Assembly: GCA_938073895.1 (NCBI GenBank)
Contig: CALJFB010000010.1
Location: 104,903-168,902, forward strand
Source of the DNA: an uncultured Flavobacteriaceae bacterium
Lineage (GTDB): Bacteria; Bacteroidota; Bacteroidia; Flavobacteriales; Flavobacteriaceae
Direction: 5' to 3'
Length of the DNA: 64,000 bases
In this document: positions 10,141 to 19,303 of the stretch, one piece after another
Numbering within the stretch: the stretch's first letter is position 1
How the letters are laid out: each line of letters opens with the position of its first letter
Made by a program: the position numbers and the translations under genes
Notes under the pieces: model-generated
Told to the model about the DNA's origin: nothing
Databases searched by the model: none
The model's input: only the letters and a program-made list of their open reading frames with translations

Positions 10141-10521
10141 CTATAGATTAGGAATTACTAATTCTTGATCTGGATGAATTACATCTGGATTATTTAGTAC
10201 GTTTCCATTAGCAGCAAAAATTTCTTTGTACTTCATAGCGTTTCCAAAGTAATGTTTTGCAATACCACCTAAAGTTTCACCTTTAGCAACAGTATGACGT
10301 GCGTAAATAGTTTCGTCTGCAACAGATATGTTAGCCATTACATCTGTAGCATTTTCTCCACCAGCTTCTTTAATTGCATCCCATAATAAGTTTTTCTCGT
10401 ATGGTGTTCCTGCAGTTCCTTTAATTTTTAAAACGCCGTTTTCTTCGGTTACTGCTCCGTTTTGGATATTTAATTTTTCTCCTAAATCAAGAACGCTTTG
10501 GTATTTTGCTTTTACTGACAT
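10141..10521 (-). CDS. BON/LysM-domain protein, Kbp (YgaU)-like
   Basis: This 126-residue protein, starting at ATG 10521 (the upstream 10557 codon adds an odd peptide), has an N-terminal BON-like region (about 1-65) and a C-terminal LysM domain (about 75-125, with HTVAKGETLGGIAKHYFG and HPDQELVIP). It lacks a signal peptide, like E. coli Kbp/YgaU, a cytoplasmic potassium-binding protein of the same two-domain layout. A peptidoglycan role is therefore less likely than the LysM label suggests. It is a single gene on the minus strand, convergent with cmk. Confidence 0.8.
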   Translation of the reverse strand: MSVKAKYQSVLDLGEKLNIQNGAVTEENGVLKIKGTAGTPYEKNLLWDAIKEAGGENATDVMANISVADETIYARHTVAKGETLGGIAKHYFGNAMKYKEIFAANGNVLNNPDVIHPDQELVIPNL

Positions 10522-10651
10522 TTGTTTTCGTGTATTATAGATTATTAATACCTTCAATATACAAATAAGATTCTAAAAAAATAATATTTCAGTTTTTATT
10601 TATGTCATTAAAAATGAATATGTTAGAAATTATAATAAAGTGTTTTTAGGG

Positions 10652-10682
10652 TTGTTTTTTCTAAAAATAAATGCTATTTTTG
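10652..10682 (+). promoter_or_regulatory. Strong Bacteroidota-type promoter of rpsA
   Basis: TTG (10652-10654), a 20-bp spacer, then TATTTTTG (10675-10682) match the Bacteroidota sigma-ABfr consensus exactly. Transcription should begin a few bases after 10682, giving a leader of about 118 nt before rpsA. Confidence 0.75.
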
Positions 10683-10806
10683 CACTCCTTTTAGCGGTAT
10701 TTGGTTAATTAAAAGGGAAAAAACAATTTATTCTAACACTTCTGACGTGTAAATCGCATAGAAAACCTAAGCACTCAGAATACAAATTAATAATCAGCAA
10801 ACCATT
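10683..10806 (+). promoter_or_regulatory. Long rpsA 5' leader with possible hairpins
   Basis: The leader could fold a stem CCTTTT (10687) with AAAAGG (10711) and a smaller ACAC/GTGT stem (10736-10750). In E. coli S1 represses translation of its own mRNA through a structured leader, so a similar control here is plausible but unproven. The stems are short. Confidence 0.3.
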
Positions 10807-12639
10807 ATGGCTGAAAACAAAAACAAGGCGGAAGTTGAAGCAACTGAAGCAAAAACTGCACAAGCACCAGTAATCTCTGAGGCTCAAGCAAACCCTGAAA
10901 AATTCTTAACAGACTTTAACTGGCACAACTACCAAGAAGGTATTGATGAGGTTGAAGACTCTCAATTAAAAGAATTTGAAAAATTAGTATCTGAAAACTT
11001 TGTAGATACTTTAGATGACGAAGTTGTTGAAGGAACTGTTGTACACATGACAGATCGTGATGTAATTATCGACATTAACGCAAAGTCTGAAGGTGTTATA
11101 TCTTTAAACGAATTCCGTTACAATCCAAACTTAGCCGTAGGCGATAAAGTTGAGGTTTTAATTGATATCCGTGAAGACGCAACAGGTCAATTAGTATTAT
11201 CACACAGAAAAGCAAGAGTAATTCAAGCTTGGGATCGTGTAATTAAAGCTAACGAAACTGGAGAAATCGTTAATGGTTTCGTTAAATGTCGTACTAAAGG
11301 TGGTATGATTGTAGATGTATTTGGTATTGAAGCATTCTTACCAGGTTCTCAAATTGACGTTAAGCCAATTAGAGATTACGACGTTTACGTTAATAAAACA
11401 ATGGAATTTAAAGTAGTGAAAATTAATCACGAATTTAAAAACGTTGTTGTATCTCATAAAGCTCTTATTGAAGCTGATATTGAATTACAGAAAAAAGAAA
11501 TTATTGGTCAATTAGAAAAAGGACAAGTATTAGAAGGTGTTGTTAAAAACATTACTTCTTATGGTGTCTTTATCGATCTTGGTGGCGTAGATGGATTAGT
11601 ACACATTACTGATTTATCTTGGTCAAGAATCAATCATCCAAACGAGATTGTAGAGTTAGATCAAAAATTAAATGTTGTAATCTTAGATTTCGACGAGAAC
11701 AAATCAAGAATTCAATTAGGTCTTAAGCAATTATCTAAACATCCATGGGATGCATTAGGTGAAACTGTTGCTGTAGGAGATAAAGTAAAAGGTAAAGTTG
11801 TTGTAATCGCAGATTACGGTGCATTTATTGAAGTTGCTGAAGGTGTTGAAGGATTAGTTCACGTTTCAGAAATGTCTTGGTCTACACACTTACGTTCGGC
11901 TAACGATTTCGTAAAAGTTGGAGATGAGGTTGAGGCTCAAATCTTAACTTTAGATCGTGAAGATCGTAAAATGTCTCTTGGTATTAAGCAATTAAACCCA
12001 GATCCTTGGACAGATATTACAAGCAAGTATCCAGTAGCTTCTAAGCATACAGGAACTGTACGTAACTTTACAAACTTTGGTGTTTTTGTTGAATTAGAAG
12101 AAGGTATTGATGGATTAATTTACATCTCAGACTTATCTTGGACTAAGAAAATTAAGCATCCAAGCGAATTCTGTAACGTTGGAGATAAATTAGACGTTGT
12201 AGTATTAGAATTAGATGTTGAAGGACGTAAATTATCTTTAGGTCATAAGCAAACAACAGATAATCCTTGGGATAAGTACGAAACTGAATTTGCAGTTGGT
12301 ACTAAACATACTGCTGAGTTAACTGAAATTGTAGACAAAGGTGCTACTATTGATTTTAACGAAGATATTGTTGCTTTTGTTCCTTCTCGTCATTTAGAGA
12401 AAGAAGATGGTAAACAAGTTAAGAAAGGTGAAACTGCAGAATTCGTTATTATTGAATTTAATAAAGAATTTAAGCGTGTTGTAGCTTCTCATACAGCAAT
12501 CTTTAAAGCAGAAGAAATGCAAAATGTAAAAGCTCAAGCTAAGAAAGCCGAAGCTCAAGCAGCAGAATCAAAGCCTACTTTAGGTGATGCTAATGATGCG
12601 TTACAAGCATTAAAAGATAAAATGGACGGAAAAGCATAA
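10807..12639 (+). CDS. rpsA: 30S ribosomal protein S1
   Basis: This 610-residue RNA-binding protein helps the 30S subunit bind mRNA. It has a Bacteroidota-type acidic/Ala-rich N-terminus of about 70 residues, then about six S1 (OB-fold) repeats. The repeats are visible as GxVxxITSYGVFIDLGGVDGLVHITDLSW and its variants ending in the PW(D/T) motif, as in HPWDALGE, DPWTDITS and NPWDKYE. The C-terminus is an Ala/Lys/Glu-rich tail. Codon use is notably more regular (more C-ending codons) than its neighbours, as expected for a very highly expressed gene. It has its own promoter and terminator. Confidence 0.98.
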   Translation: MAENKNKAEVEATEAKTAQAPVISEAQANPEKFLTDFNWHNYQEGIDEVEDSQLKEFEKLVSENFVDTLDDEVVEGTVVHMTDRDVIIDINAKSEGVISLNEFRYNPNLAVGDKVEVLIDIREDATGQLVLSHRKARVIQAWDRVIKANETGEIVNGFVKCRTKGGMIVDVFGIEAFLPGSQIDVKPIRDYDVYVNKTMEFKVVKINHEFKNVVVSHKALIEADIELQKKEIIGQLEKGQVLEGVVKNITSYGVFIDLGGVDGLVHITDLSWSRINHPNEIVELDQKLNVVILDFDENKSRIQLGLKQLSKHPWDALGETVAVGDKVKGKVVVIADYGAFIEVAEGVEGLVHVSEMSWSTHLRSANDFVKVGDEVEAQILTLDREDRKMSLGIKQLNPDPWTDITSKYPVASKHTGTVRNFTNFGVFVELEEGIDGLIYISDLSWTKKIKHPSEFCNVGDKLDVVVLELDVEGRKLSLGHKQTTDNPWDKYETEFAVGTKHTAELTEIVDKGATIDFNEDIVAFVPSRHLEKEDGKQVKKGETAEFVIIEFNKEFKRVVASHTAIFKAEEMQNVKAQAKKAEAQAAESKPTLGDANDALQALKDKMDGKA

Positions 12640-12660
12640 GCTTTAACTCTTTATTATATT

Positions 12661-12695
12661 TTAAAAACCTCTTGTTAATTCAAGAGGTTTTTTTA
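12661..12695 (+). terminator. Rho-independent terminator after rpsA
   Basis: A perfect 12-bp stem (AAAAACCTCTTG arm, 6-base loop) followed by seven T, about 22 bp after the rpsA stop. Confidence 0.9.
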
Positions 12696-12990
12696 TGCCT
12701 AATATTTTAAGCAAATAAAACCCAATCCTACTATTGATAAAATTAGTTTTTGTTCCAAGTAAAATAAGTATCAGCAAAAAAATAAATTAATTTGGGCTTA
12801 GTCTTATTTAATTTTCTTTACAACATATAAGAAACCTACTTTTGTAGTATAAGTTTAAAGGATTAAGTATTTAAGCAAAAACAGATAATAAAATATCAAA
12901 AAGTAAGTTGCTTTATAAATACTCTACCTTAGATTAATCCAAAACAAAATTTTTCTCTTACCTTTGTTTAACAAATATGTCTGCATTACT
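12696..12990. other. Spacer rpsA-pyrR with two -7-like boxes
   Basis: This AT-rich spacer has no ORF worth reporting. TACTTTTG (12837-12844) and TACCTTTG (12959-12966) both fit TAnnTTTG on the plus strand; the second lies 24 bp before the pyrR ATG and is the better candidate start-site element. I see no recognisable PyrR-binding attenuator. Confidence 0.4.
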
Positions 12991-13530
12991 ATGAGTCAAA
13001 AAGTGCTACTTAACGCAACAGAAGTAAATATTATACTACACAGATTGGCTTGTCAGCTTATCGAAAACCATAACAATTTTTCTAATACAGTATTAATAGG
13101 TATTCAACCAAGAGGTAAATACCTAGCAAACAGATTAGCTTCAATATTAAAAGAAGATTACAGTATTTCAGATTTAAAATTGGGACATTTAGATATTACT
13201 TTTTTTAGAGACGATTTTAGAAGAACCGGAAAAACAGTAGAAGCAAACCAAACTAAAATCGATTTTTTAGTTGAAGACAAAAATGTGGTCTTTATAGACG
13301 ATGTATTATATACAGGCCGAAGCATAAATGCAGCACTAACAGCAATTCAATCTTTTGGAAGACCAAGAGAAGTTGAGTTGTTAACCTTAATAGACAGAAG
13401 ATTTAGTAGGCACCTACCAATTCAGCCAAATTATAAAGGCCGACAAGTAGATGCTATTAATAACGAAAAAGTAAAAGTACATTGGCTTGAAAACGAAGAC
13501 GAAGATGCAGTCTATTTAGTAACAAGCTAA
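12991..13530 (+). CDS. pyrR: PyrR: pyrimidine operon regulator / uracil phosphoribosyltransferase
   Basis: This 179-residue protein belongs to the type I phosphoribosyltransferase family. The PRPP-binding loop VVFIDDVLYTGRSINAAL is intact, as are IGIQPRGKYLA, the RDDFRRTGK segment and LIDRRFSRHLPIQPNYKGR, which distinguish PyrR from plain Upp. I use ATG 12991; the earlier TTG in frame at 12964 overlaps a promoter box. PyrR binds pyr mRNA in Firmicutes; in Bacteroidota the regulatory role is less clear and it may act mainly as a UPRTase. It is followed by pyrB after 107 bp, consistent with a pyrimidine unit. Confidence 0.93.
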   Translation: MSQKVLLNATEVNIILHRLACQLIENHNNFSNTVLIGIQPRGKYLANRLASILKEDYSISDLKLGHLDITFFRDDFRRTGKTVEANQTKIDFLVEDKNVVFIDDVLYTGRSINAALTAIQSFGRPREVELLTLIDRRFSRHLPIQPNYKGRQVDAINNEKVKVHWLENEDEDAVYLVTS

Positions 13531-13637
13531 TTTATTTATTAGATTTAAATTGATAGTATAATATATTATATACAACGAAGCTTTGCAAATCAGAGTCTTA
13601 GTAATAAAGAGATAAATAATTAGAAAAAAACAAATCA

Positions 13638-14567
13638 ATGAGCGAGTTAAGTGTAAACCACTTGTTAGGTATAAAATACATTACAAATAAGGATATAGAT
13701 TTAATTTTTGAAACAGCCGATCATTTCAAAGAAGTAATTAATCGTCCTATTAAAAAAGTACCTTCGTTAAGAGACGTCACAATAGCTAACTTATTTTTCG
13801 AAAATTCTACCAGAACTAAACTATCTTTTGAGTTAGCAGAAAAGCGTCTTTCGGCAGATGTAATTAATTTTTCAGCAGCACAATCATCAGTTAAAAAAGG
13901 AGAAACCTTAATAGATACCGTAAATAATATCTTGTCTATGAAAGTAGATATGGTTGTAATGCGACATCCAAATCCTGGTGCAGGCGTTTTTCTATCCAAA
14001 CACATAAATGCATCAATTATTAACGCTGGAGATGGCGCACACGAACATCCAACACAAGCCTTGTTAGATTCTTATTCTATTAAAGAACGTTTAGGAGAAG
14101 TTGCAGGTAAAAATGTAGTAATTGTAGGAGATATATTACATAGTCGAGTGGCATTATCTAATATTTATGCTTTAAAATTACAAGGCGCTAATGTTATGGT
14201 TTGTGGACCAAACACCTTAATTCCTAAGCATATTGAAAGATTAGGTGTAAAAGTAGAAACAAATCTTAGAAAAGCATTAGAATGGTGCGATGTTGCTAAT
14301 ATGTTACGTGTTCAAAACGAACGTATGGATATTAGCTATTTTCCATCTACAAGAGAATATACACAGCAATTTGGAGTAGATAAAGCCTTGTTAGATTCTT
14401 TAAATAAAGAAATAGTAATAATGCATCCTGGACCAATAAATAGAGGTGTGGAAATTACAAGTGATGTAGCAGATTCTGACCAAGCTATTATTTTAGATCA
14501 AGTTCAAAATGGTGTTGCTGTTCGTATGGCTGTAATTTACCTTTTGGCTTCAAAAATTAAGAACTAA
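13638..14567 (+). CDS. pyrB: Aspartate carbamoyltransferase catalytic subunit
   Basis: This 309-residue enzyme condenses carbamoyl phosphate and aspartate in pyrimidine synthesis. It shows FENSTRTKLSFE (carbamoyl-phosphate loop, STRTK at 57-61), GDGAHEHPTQALLD, VVIVGDILHSRVALSN and HPGPINRGVEI. The length fits the catalytic chain alone; no pyrI is adjacent. The stop is followed by one base and the next ATG, so the STAS-like gene is translationally coupled. Confidence 0.97.
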   Translation: MSELSVNHLLGIKYITNKDIDLIFETADHFKEVINRPIKKVPSLRDVTIANLFFENSTRTKLSFELAEKRLSADVINFSAAQSSVKKGETLIDTVNNILSMKVDMVVMRHPNPGAGVFLSKHINASIINAGDGAHEHPTQALLDSYSIKERLGEVAGKNVVIVGDILHSRVALSNIYALKLQGANVMVCGPNTLIPKHIERLGVKVETNLRKALEWCDVANMLRVQNERMDISYFPSTREYTQQFGVDKALLDSLNKEIVIMHPGPINRGVEITSDVADSDQAIILDQVQNGVAVRMAVIYLLASKIKN

Positions 14568-14568
14568 T

Positions 14569-14901
14569 ATGATTATAGATACAAACGAAAACATTTCAAT
14601 TATTACACAAGAAAAAGTAACAGTAATTGAATTGGTTAAAAAGATAGAAGCTTTATATCCAAAGTTTAAAAATCAACATATTATTATTCAGTTAACAAGT
14701 TTAAAACCGATTGTTTTAGAAGATGTTACTGAGTTTTTAAGATTATCAAAACTACATCGCAATGTAAAAAAAACATTTGTAATTGTATCAAATACATTTG
14801 ATTTAAGCTTAGCTCCAGAAGAAATTATAGTAGTTCCAACACATCAGGAAGCATTAGATGTAATTGAAATGGAAAATATGGAACGCGATTTAGGATTTTA
14901 A
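14569..14901 (+). CDS. Small STAS-like protein between pyrB and rnz
   Basis: This 110-residue protein has the alternating strand-helix pattern of a STAS (anti-sigma antagonist-like) domain: HIIIQLTSL, VLEDVTEFLRLSKLHR, KKTFVIVSN, EEIIVVPTHQEALDVIEMENMERDLGF. The usual phosphorylatable DSSG motif of SpoIIAA proteins is not present. Relatives have, I believe, been named ribonuclease Z only because rnz is next door; nothing here is a metallo-beta-lactamase. It is one base downstream of pyrB, so the two are co-translated. Partner and function are unknown. Confidence 0.7.
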   Translation: MIIDTNENISIITQEKVTVIELVKKIEALYPKFKNQHIIIQLTSLKPIVLEDVTEFLRLSKLHRNVKKTFVIVSNTFDLSLAPEEIIVVPTHQEALDVIEMENMERDLGF

Positions 14902-14965
14902 TTTAATTTATTCTTTTAAACGTTTATTTTTTTAGTCTTTTTTGTGTAAAAAAAAAATAAGATTA

Positions 14966-15008
14966 AAGAAAACCTTTGGCGTCTTAGCAATTTAGCGAGA
15001 GCACACAT
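14966..15008. repeat. Candidate dispersed intergenic repeat with TTTGGCG/TTAGCG units
   Basis: The stretch CCTTTGGCGTCTTAGCAATT and the following TAGCGAGAG have an internally repetitive CTTxGCGxCTTAGC look and a higher GC than the spacer around them. It resembles, from memory, short sequences scattered in flavobacterial intergenic regions. There is no second copy in this window, so this is weak. Confidence 0.2.
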
Positions 15009-15030
15009 TTAAACCTTTCAATATTTCCAA

Positions 15031-15936
15031 ATGAAATTAAATATTTTAGGCTGTTATAGCGCAACACCACGAACTTTTACTAATCCAACAGCACAAGTTC
15101 TAGAAATTAATAACCATGTGTTTTTAATAGATTGTGGCGAAGGTACACAGGTGCAATTGCGTAAGCATAAAATTAAATTTAATAGAATAAAGCATATTTT
15201 TATTTCCCATTTACACGGCGATCATTGTTTTGGATTGGCAGGTTTAATTTCTACATTTAGGTTATTAGGTCGCGAAGCCGATTTGCATATTCACGCTCCA
15301 AAAGGCTTAAAAGAATCCATTTTACTTCAGCTTAAATTAGGGAATTCTTGGACTAATTATAAACTTATTTTTCACGAGTTAACTCATAAAGAAAGCGTTG
15401 TTGTTTTTCAAGACGATAAAGTAACAGTTACCACAATTCCTTTAGATCACAGAGTTTATACCAATGGATTTCTGTTTCAAGAAACTGAAGGGGATAGGAA
15501 ATTAGATATGAATGCTGTTTTAAACGAAGGCATAGATCAAGCCTATTACAGAAAATTAAAGCAAGGCGCAGATGTACCAAATTTAGCAGGAGAAACAGTA
15601 GAAAATAGCAAGATGACAAAACCTGCTAATCCACCAAAAAGTTATGCCTTTTGTAGCGACACAGCTTATAAGGAATCTATAATACCAATAATAAAAAATG
15701 CAACTGTTTTATATCACGAATCTACATTTTTAGAGCAACACGCAAAATTAGCAGCTCCTACAAAGCATAGCACAGCTAAACAAGCTGGTAGCATAGCAAA
15801 ACAAGCAAATGTTGGCACGTTAATTTTAGGACATTATTCTACACGTTATAACGATTTGGACGTTTTTAAAGCCGAGGCACAAACCCAATTTGAAAATGTA
15901 TTGTTAGGCGACGATGGGAAAGTTTTTGAGTTTTAA
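15031..15936 (+). CDS. rnz: Ribonuclease Z
   Basis: This 301-residue metallo-beta-lactamase-fold endonuclease removes 3' trailers from tRNA precursors. It shows the Zn-binding HLHGDHCFGLAGL (HxHxDH at 60-65), the N-terminal LIDCGEGTQVQLRK motif, FCSDTAY, LYHESTF and a late LILGHYSTRY. Spacing and length fit the short RNase Z form. It lies 129 bp after the STAS-like gene. Confidence 0.97.
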   Translation: MKLNILGCYSATPRTFTNPTAQVLEINNHVFLIDCGEGTQVQLRKHKIKFNRIKHIFISHLHGDHCFGLAGLISTFRLLGREADLHIHAPKGLKESILLQLKLGNSWTNYKLIFHELTHKESVVVFQDDKVTVTTIPLDHRVYTNGFLFQETEGDRKLDMNAVLNEGIDQAYYRKLKQGADVPNLAGETVENSKMTKPANPPKSYAFCSDTAYKESIIPIIKNATVLYHESTFLEQHAKLAAPTKHSTAKQAGSIAKQANVGTLILGHYSTRYNDLDVFKAEAQTQFENVLLGDDGKVFEF

Positions 15937-16058
15937 TTAACTTAATGGCTTAATAATTAATAACGCGTAAACTTAAACTTAGTCTGAAACTTTATTTTTA
16001 ATAATAATTATCTCTGTATTCCTAAAATAAAAACACGAATTTTTCTTAAATTTACATT

Positions 16059-16706
16059 ATGGAAAAAGATTTAGGTCATTACAGAAAGTCTTACGAGCAA
16101 GGCGAATTACTTTTAAAAGATACACCAGAAAACCCAATTGAGTTGTTTCAAAAATGGTTTCACGAAGTCGATCACTTTTTTCCAAAAGACGAAACTAATG
16201 CAATGACAATATCAACCATTGGAGCAGATGGTTTTCCTAAAAGTAGAGTTGTATTATTAAAAAAATATACATTCGAAGGATTTATTTTCTACACCAATTA
16301 TTTAAGCGAAAAAGGAAAAGCAATTACAGATAATCCAAACGTTTGTTTAAGCTTTTTTTGGGCAGGAGCAGAACGTCAAGTTATTATAAAAGGAAAGGCT
16401 AAAAAAATAGCAGCTAATCTAAGCGATGGTTATTTTGAATCAAGACCAAAAGGCAGCCAATTAGGCGCAATAGCTTCTAACCAAAGTCAGCCAATTGAAA
16501 ATCGAGAATTGCTAGAAGCTAAATTAAAATCTTTAGAAACAACATATCAAAACAAAGAAATTGAACGTCCAGAATTTTGGGGCGGTTTTATAATAGAACC
16601 AATTTCTATAGAGTTTTGGCAAGGCAGACCAAACCGCTTACACGATAGAATTCTTTATAAATTAGATTCAGAATTTAATTGGATAAAAACAAGGTTACAG
16701 CCATAA
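16059..16706 (+). CDS. pdxH: Pyridoxamine 5'-phosphate oxidase
   Basis: This 215-residue FMN enzyme makes pyridoxal 5'-phosphate from PNP or PMP. Marks are the LGHYRKSY N-terminus, SRVVLLKKY, FYTNYLSEKGKAI, WAGAERQVIIKGKAKKI, ESRPKGSQLGAIASNQSQPI and the C-terminal EFWQGRPNRLHDRILY. It is complete. The stop codon touches the ATG of the next gene (0-bp gap), so it leads the pdxH-sixA-ppk-ppx operon. A TAAATTTA sequence, one base from the -7 consensus, lies only 4 bp before the ATG. Confidence 0.97.
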   Translation: MEKDLGHYRKSYEQGELLLKDTPENPIELFQKWFHEVDHFFPKDETNAMTISTIGADGFPKSRVVLLKKYTFEGFIFYTNYLSEKGKAITDNPNVCLSFFWAGAERQVIIKGKAKKIAANLSDGYFESRPKGSQLGAIASNQSQPIENRELLEAKLKSLETTYQNKEIERPEFWGGFIIEPISIEFWQGRPNRLHDRILYKLDSEFNWIKTRLQP

Positions 16707-17213
16707 ATGAAACAACTTATATTAATTCGTCACGCTAAATCTTGTTGGGATAATACCTTAACAGATATAAAAAGACCACTAAAAAATAGAGGTTTAAAAG
16801 ATGCCGAATTAGTTTCTAACCAATTATCTAGAGATTTAGAAAATTTGGATATAAGTCCCGATTTAATTTTAATTAGCACAGCAGAAAGAACTAAATTAAC
16901 GGCAAAAATTTTTATTAAAAATCTTAAATGGAATGATATTGAAGCTCAGTTAAATTCAGATTTGTACGATTTTTCTGGAGAAACAGCTTTTAATGTTATA
17001 ACTACTTGTCCAAATCATGTAAATACGCTAGTTTTATTTGGACATAATCCTGCTTTTACTTTATTAGCTAGTCAGTTAGGCTCAGATTTTATAGAAAACA
17101 TACCAACTTCTGGTGTTGTAATTCTTACTTTTAATGTCGATAGTTGGGAATCTATTGAGAATGGAGAAACTATTAAAAGAGTATTTCCAAGAGATTTAAA
17201 AATAAGCAAGTAA
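16707..17213 (+). CDS. SixA-like histidine phosphatase
   Basis: This 168-residue protein belongs to the histidine phosphatase (phosphoglycerate-mutase-like) superfamily. RHAKS (8-12) holds the phospho-acceptor His, ISTAERTKLTAKIF matches the second conserved Arg region, and LFGHNPAF holds the second His. In E. coli SixA dephosphorylates phosphohistidine proteins. Here it lies directly between pdxH and ppk, so it may act in phosphate or polyphosphate metabolism; that link is inference from position only. Confidence 0.85.
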   Translation: MKQLILIRHAKSCWDNTLTDIKRPLKNRGLKDAELVSNQLSRDLENLDISPDLILISTAERTKLTAKIFIKNLKWNDIEAQLNSDLYDFSGETAFNVITTCPNHVNTLVLFGHNPAFTLLASQLGSDFIENIPTSGVVILTFNVDSWESIENGETIKRVFPRDLKISK

Positions 17214-17245
17214 TAATTTACCTTTACGCTAGTAATATTTAAAAA

Positions 17246-19297
17246 ATGACAAAGAATAACTATATCTATACAAATCGAGAACTAAGTTGGTTACAATTTA
17301 ATGGTCGTGTATTACAAGAAGCCGCAGACAAAACTGTGCCTTTAATAGAACGTATGCGTTTTTTAGGAATTTTCTCTAATAATTTAGACGAGTTTTTTAA
17401 AGTAAGATATGCAACCGTAAAACGAATAGACGATATTGGAAAAGCTGGTAAAACAGAACTTGGCGGTATAAAAGCTTCAGAATTATTAACTCAAATTACA
17501 GATATTGTAATTAAACAGCAAACAGAAAGTTTAAATATTTTAAGTAAAATTGAATTAGAACTAGAAAACGAAGGCATTTTTATTATAAATGAAAAAGAAT
17601 TAGATAGTTCTCAAAAAAACTTTTTAAGAGATTATTTTTTTAATAAAATAAGTCCAGCTTTAGTGACTATTATTTTAAACGAAGATATAGAATTACCAAA
17701 TTTAAAAGATAGCGCCGCGTATTTAGCCATAAATATGCATTTAAAAAATGGAAATCATCAATATGCTTTAATTGAGATTTCTAAGAATATGAGCCGTTTT
17801 ATAGTCTTGCCTCAAAAAGATGGTAAAGATTATATTATTATGATTGATGATGTAATGCGTTTATGTTTAGACGATATTTTTAACATTTTTGATTATAATA
17901 CAATTACAGCTCACATGATTAAAATTACCCGAGATGCGGAATTAGATCTAGAAAGTGACTTAAGTAAAAGTTTTATGGAGAAAATAAGCGACTCTGTAAA
18001 AGAAAGACAAGAAGGCGAGCCAGTAAGGTTTGTTTATGATAAAACTATAGATAGGAATACGCTCGATTTTTTTACCCTTAAAATGGGAATAGATATTACA
18101 GATAGCAGAATTCCTGGTGGAAGATACCACAATAGAAGAGATTATATGAGCTTCCCAAGTTTAGGGAGAAAAGATTTACTTTACAGTAAAATAGAAGCGT
18201 TACCGGTAAAAAACCTAAGTTTAAAAGGAAGTATTTTTCCTTCTATTTCAAAAAAAGACTATTTATTATACACGCCATATCAAACATTTTCTTATGTCGT
18301 TAAGTTTTTAAGAGAAGCCGCATTAGACCCAAAAGTAAGATCAATAAAAATTACTATTTATAGACTAGCAGAAATATCTCAAGTAGCAAGTTCTTTAATA
18401 AATGCAGCTAAAAACGGTAAAAAAGTAACTGTTTCTATGGAAATCCAAGCGCGATTTGATGAGCAAGCAAATATTGAATATGCCGAACAAATGCAACGCG
18501 AAGGTGTAAACTTAATTTTTGGAGTTCAAGGTTTAAAAGTACACAGTAAAATGTGTGTTATAGAGCGCGAAGAAGATTCTAAAATAAAAAGATATGGCTT
18601 TGTAAGTACAGGAAACTTTAATGAGTCTACTGCTAAAATCTATACAGATTTTACACTATTTACAGCCAATCCAAAAATTCTAAAAGATATAAACAAAGTC
18701 TTCAATTTTTTTGAGGTTAATTACAGAATTTATAGATATAAACATATTATAACATCGCCACATTACACTAAAAATGTTTTTTATAAATTAATAGATCAAG
18801 AAATTAAAAATAAATCTGAAGGAAAACCAGCATACATTCGTTTAAAAATGAATAGTATATCTAGTTATAAAATGATTGATAAGCTATACGAAGCAAGTAA
18901 TGCAGGAGTAAAAATCCAAATGATAGTTCGTGGTATATGTTGTTTAGTTCCTGGCGTAAAAGGAATGAGCGAAAATATTGAGGTTATAAGTATAATTGAT
19001 AAATTTTTAGAACATACAAGAACATCTGTTTTTTGCAATAATAACCAACCTAAAGTATTTATTTCTTCGGCAGATTGGATGACTAGAAATATTGAAAATA
19101 GAGTAGAAGTAACTTGTCCAATTTACGACGAATCTATAAAGGAAGACCTAATAGATTTATTTAATATTTGTTGGAATGATAACGTGAAATCGCGAATTTT
19201 AAACGAATCTGGAAACAATTCATATAAAAAGACACAAAGCACTAAAAATCGTTCTCAATTTGCTACTTACGACTTTTTGAAAAATAAATTAAATTAA
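17246..19297 (+). CDS. ppk1: Polyphosphate kinase 1
   Basis: This 683-residue enzyme polymerises the gamma phosphate of ATP into polyphosphate. It opens with YTNRELSWLQFNGRVLQEA, the PPK N domain, then has the PLD-like catalytic halves with His433 in KVHSKMCV (autophosphorylated residue in the family) and a second conserved His (about 590, EHTRTSVF), followed by SADWMTRN and NRVEV. It is complete. The gene is 32 bp after sixA and 6 bp before ppx, so synthesis and breakdown of polyphosphate are co-transcribed. Confidence 0.97.
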   Translation: MTKNNYIYTNRELSWLQFNGRVLQEAADKTVPLIERMRFLGIFSNNLDEFFKVRYATVKRIDDIGKAGKTELGGIKASELLTQITDIVIKQQTESLNILSKIELELENEGIFIINEKELDSSQKNFLRDYFFNKISPALVTIILNEDIELPNLKDSAAYLAINMHLKNGNHQYALIEISKNMSRFIVLPQKDGKDYIIMIDDVMRLCLDDIFNIFDYNTITAHMIKITRDAELDLESDLSKSFMEKISDSVKERQEGEPVRFVYDKTIDRNTLDFFTLKMGIDITDSRIPGGRYHNRRDYMSFPSLGRKDLLYSKIEALPVKNLSLKGSIFPSISKKDYLLYTPYQTFSYVVKFLREAALDPKVRSIKITIYRLAEISQVASSLINAAKNGKKVTVSMEIQARFDEQANIEYAEQMQREGVNLIFGVQGLKVHSKMCVIEREEDSKIKRYGFVSTGNFNESTAKIYTDFTLFTANPKILKDINKVFNFFEVNYRIYRYKHIITSPHYTKNVFYKLIDQEIKNKSEGKPAYIRLKMNSISSYKMIDKLYEASNAGVKIQMIVRGICCLVPGVKGMSENIEVISIIDKFLEHTRTSVFCNNNQPKVFISSADWMTRNIENRVEVTCPIYDESIKEDLIDLFNICWNDNVKSRILNESGNNSYKKTQSTKNRSQFATYDFLKNKLN

Positions 19298-19303
19298 CCA
19301 TTT

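Noticed and set aside
14569..14901. Ribonuclease Z label for the small protein before rnz.
   Set aside because: It has no metallo-beta-lactamase motif; the real RNase Z is the next gene.
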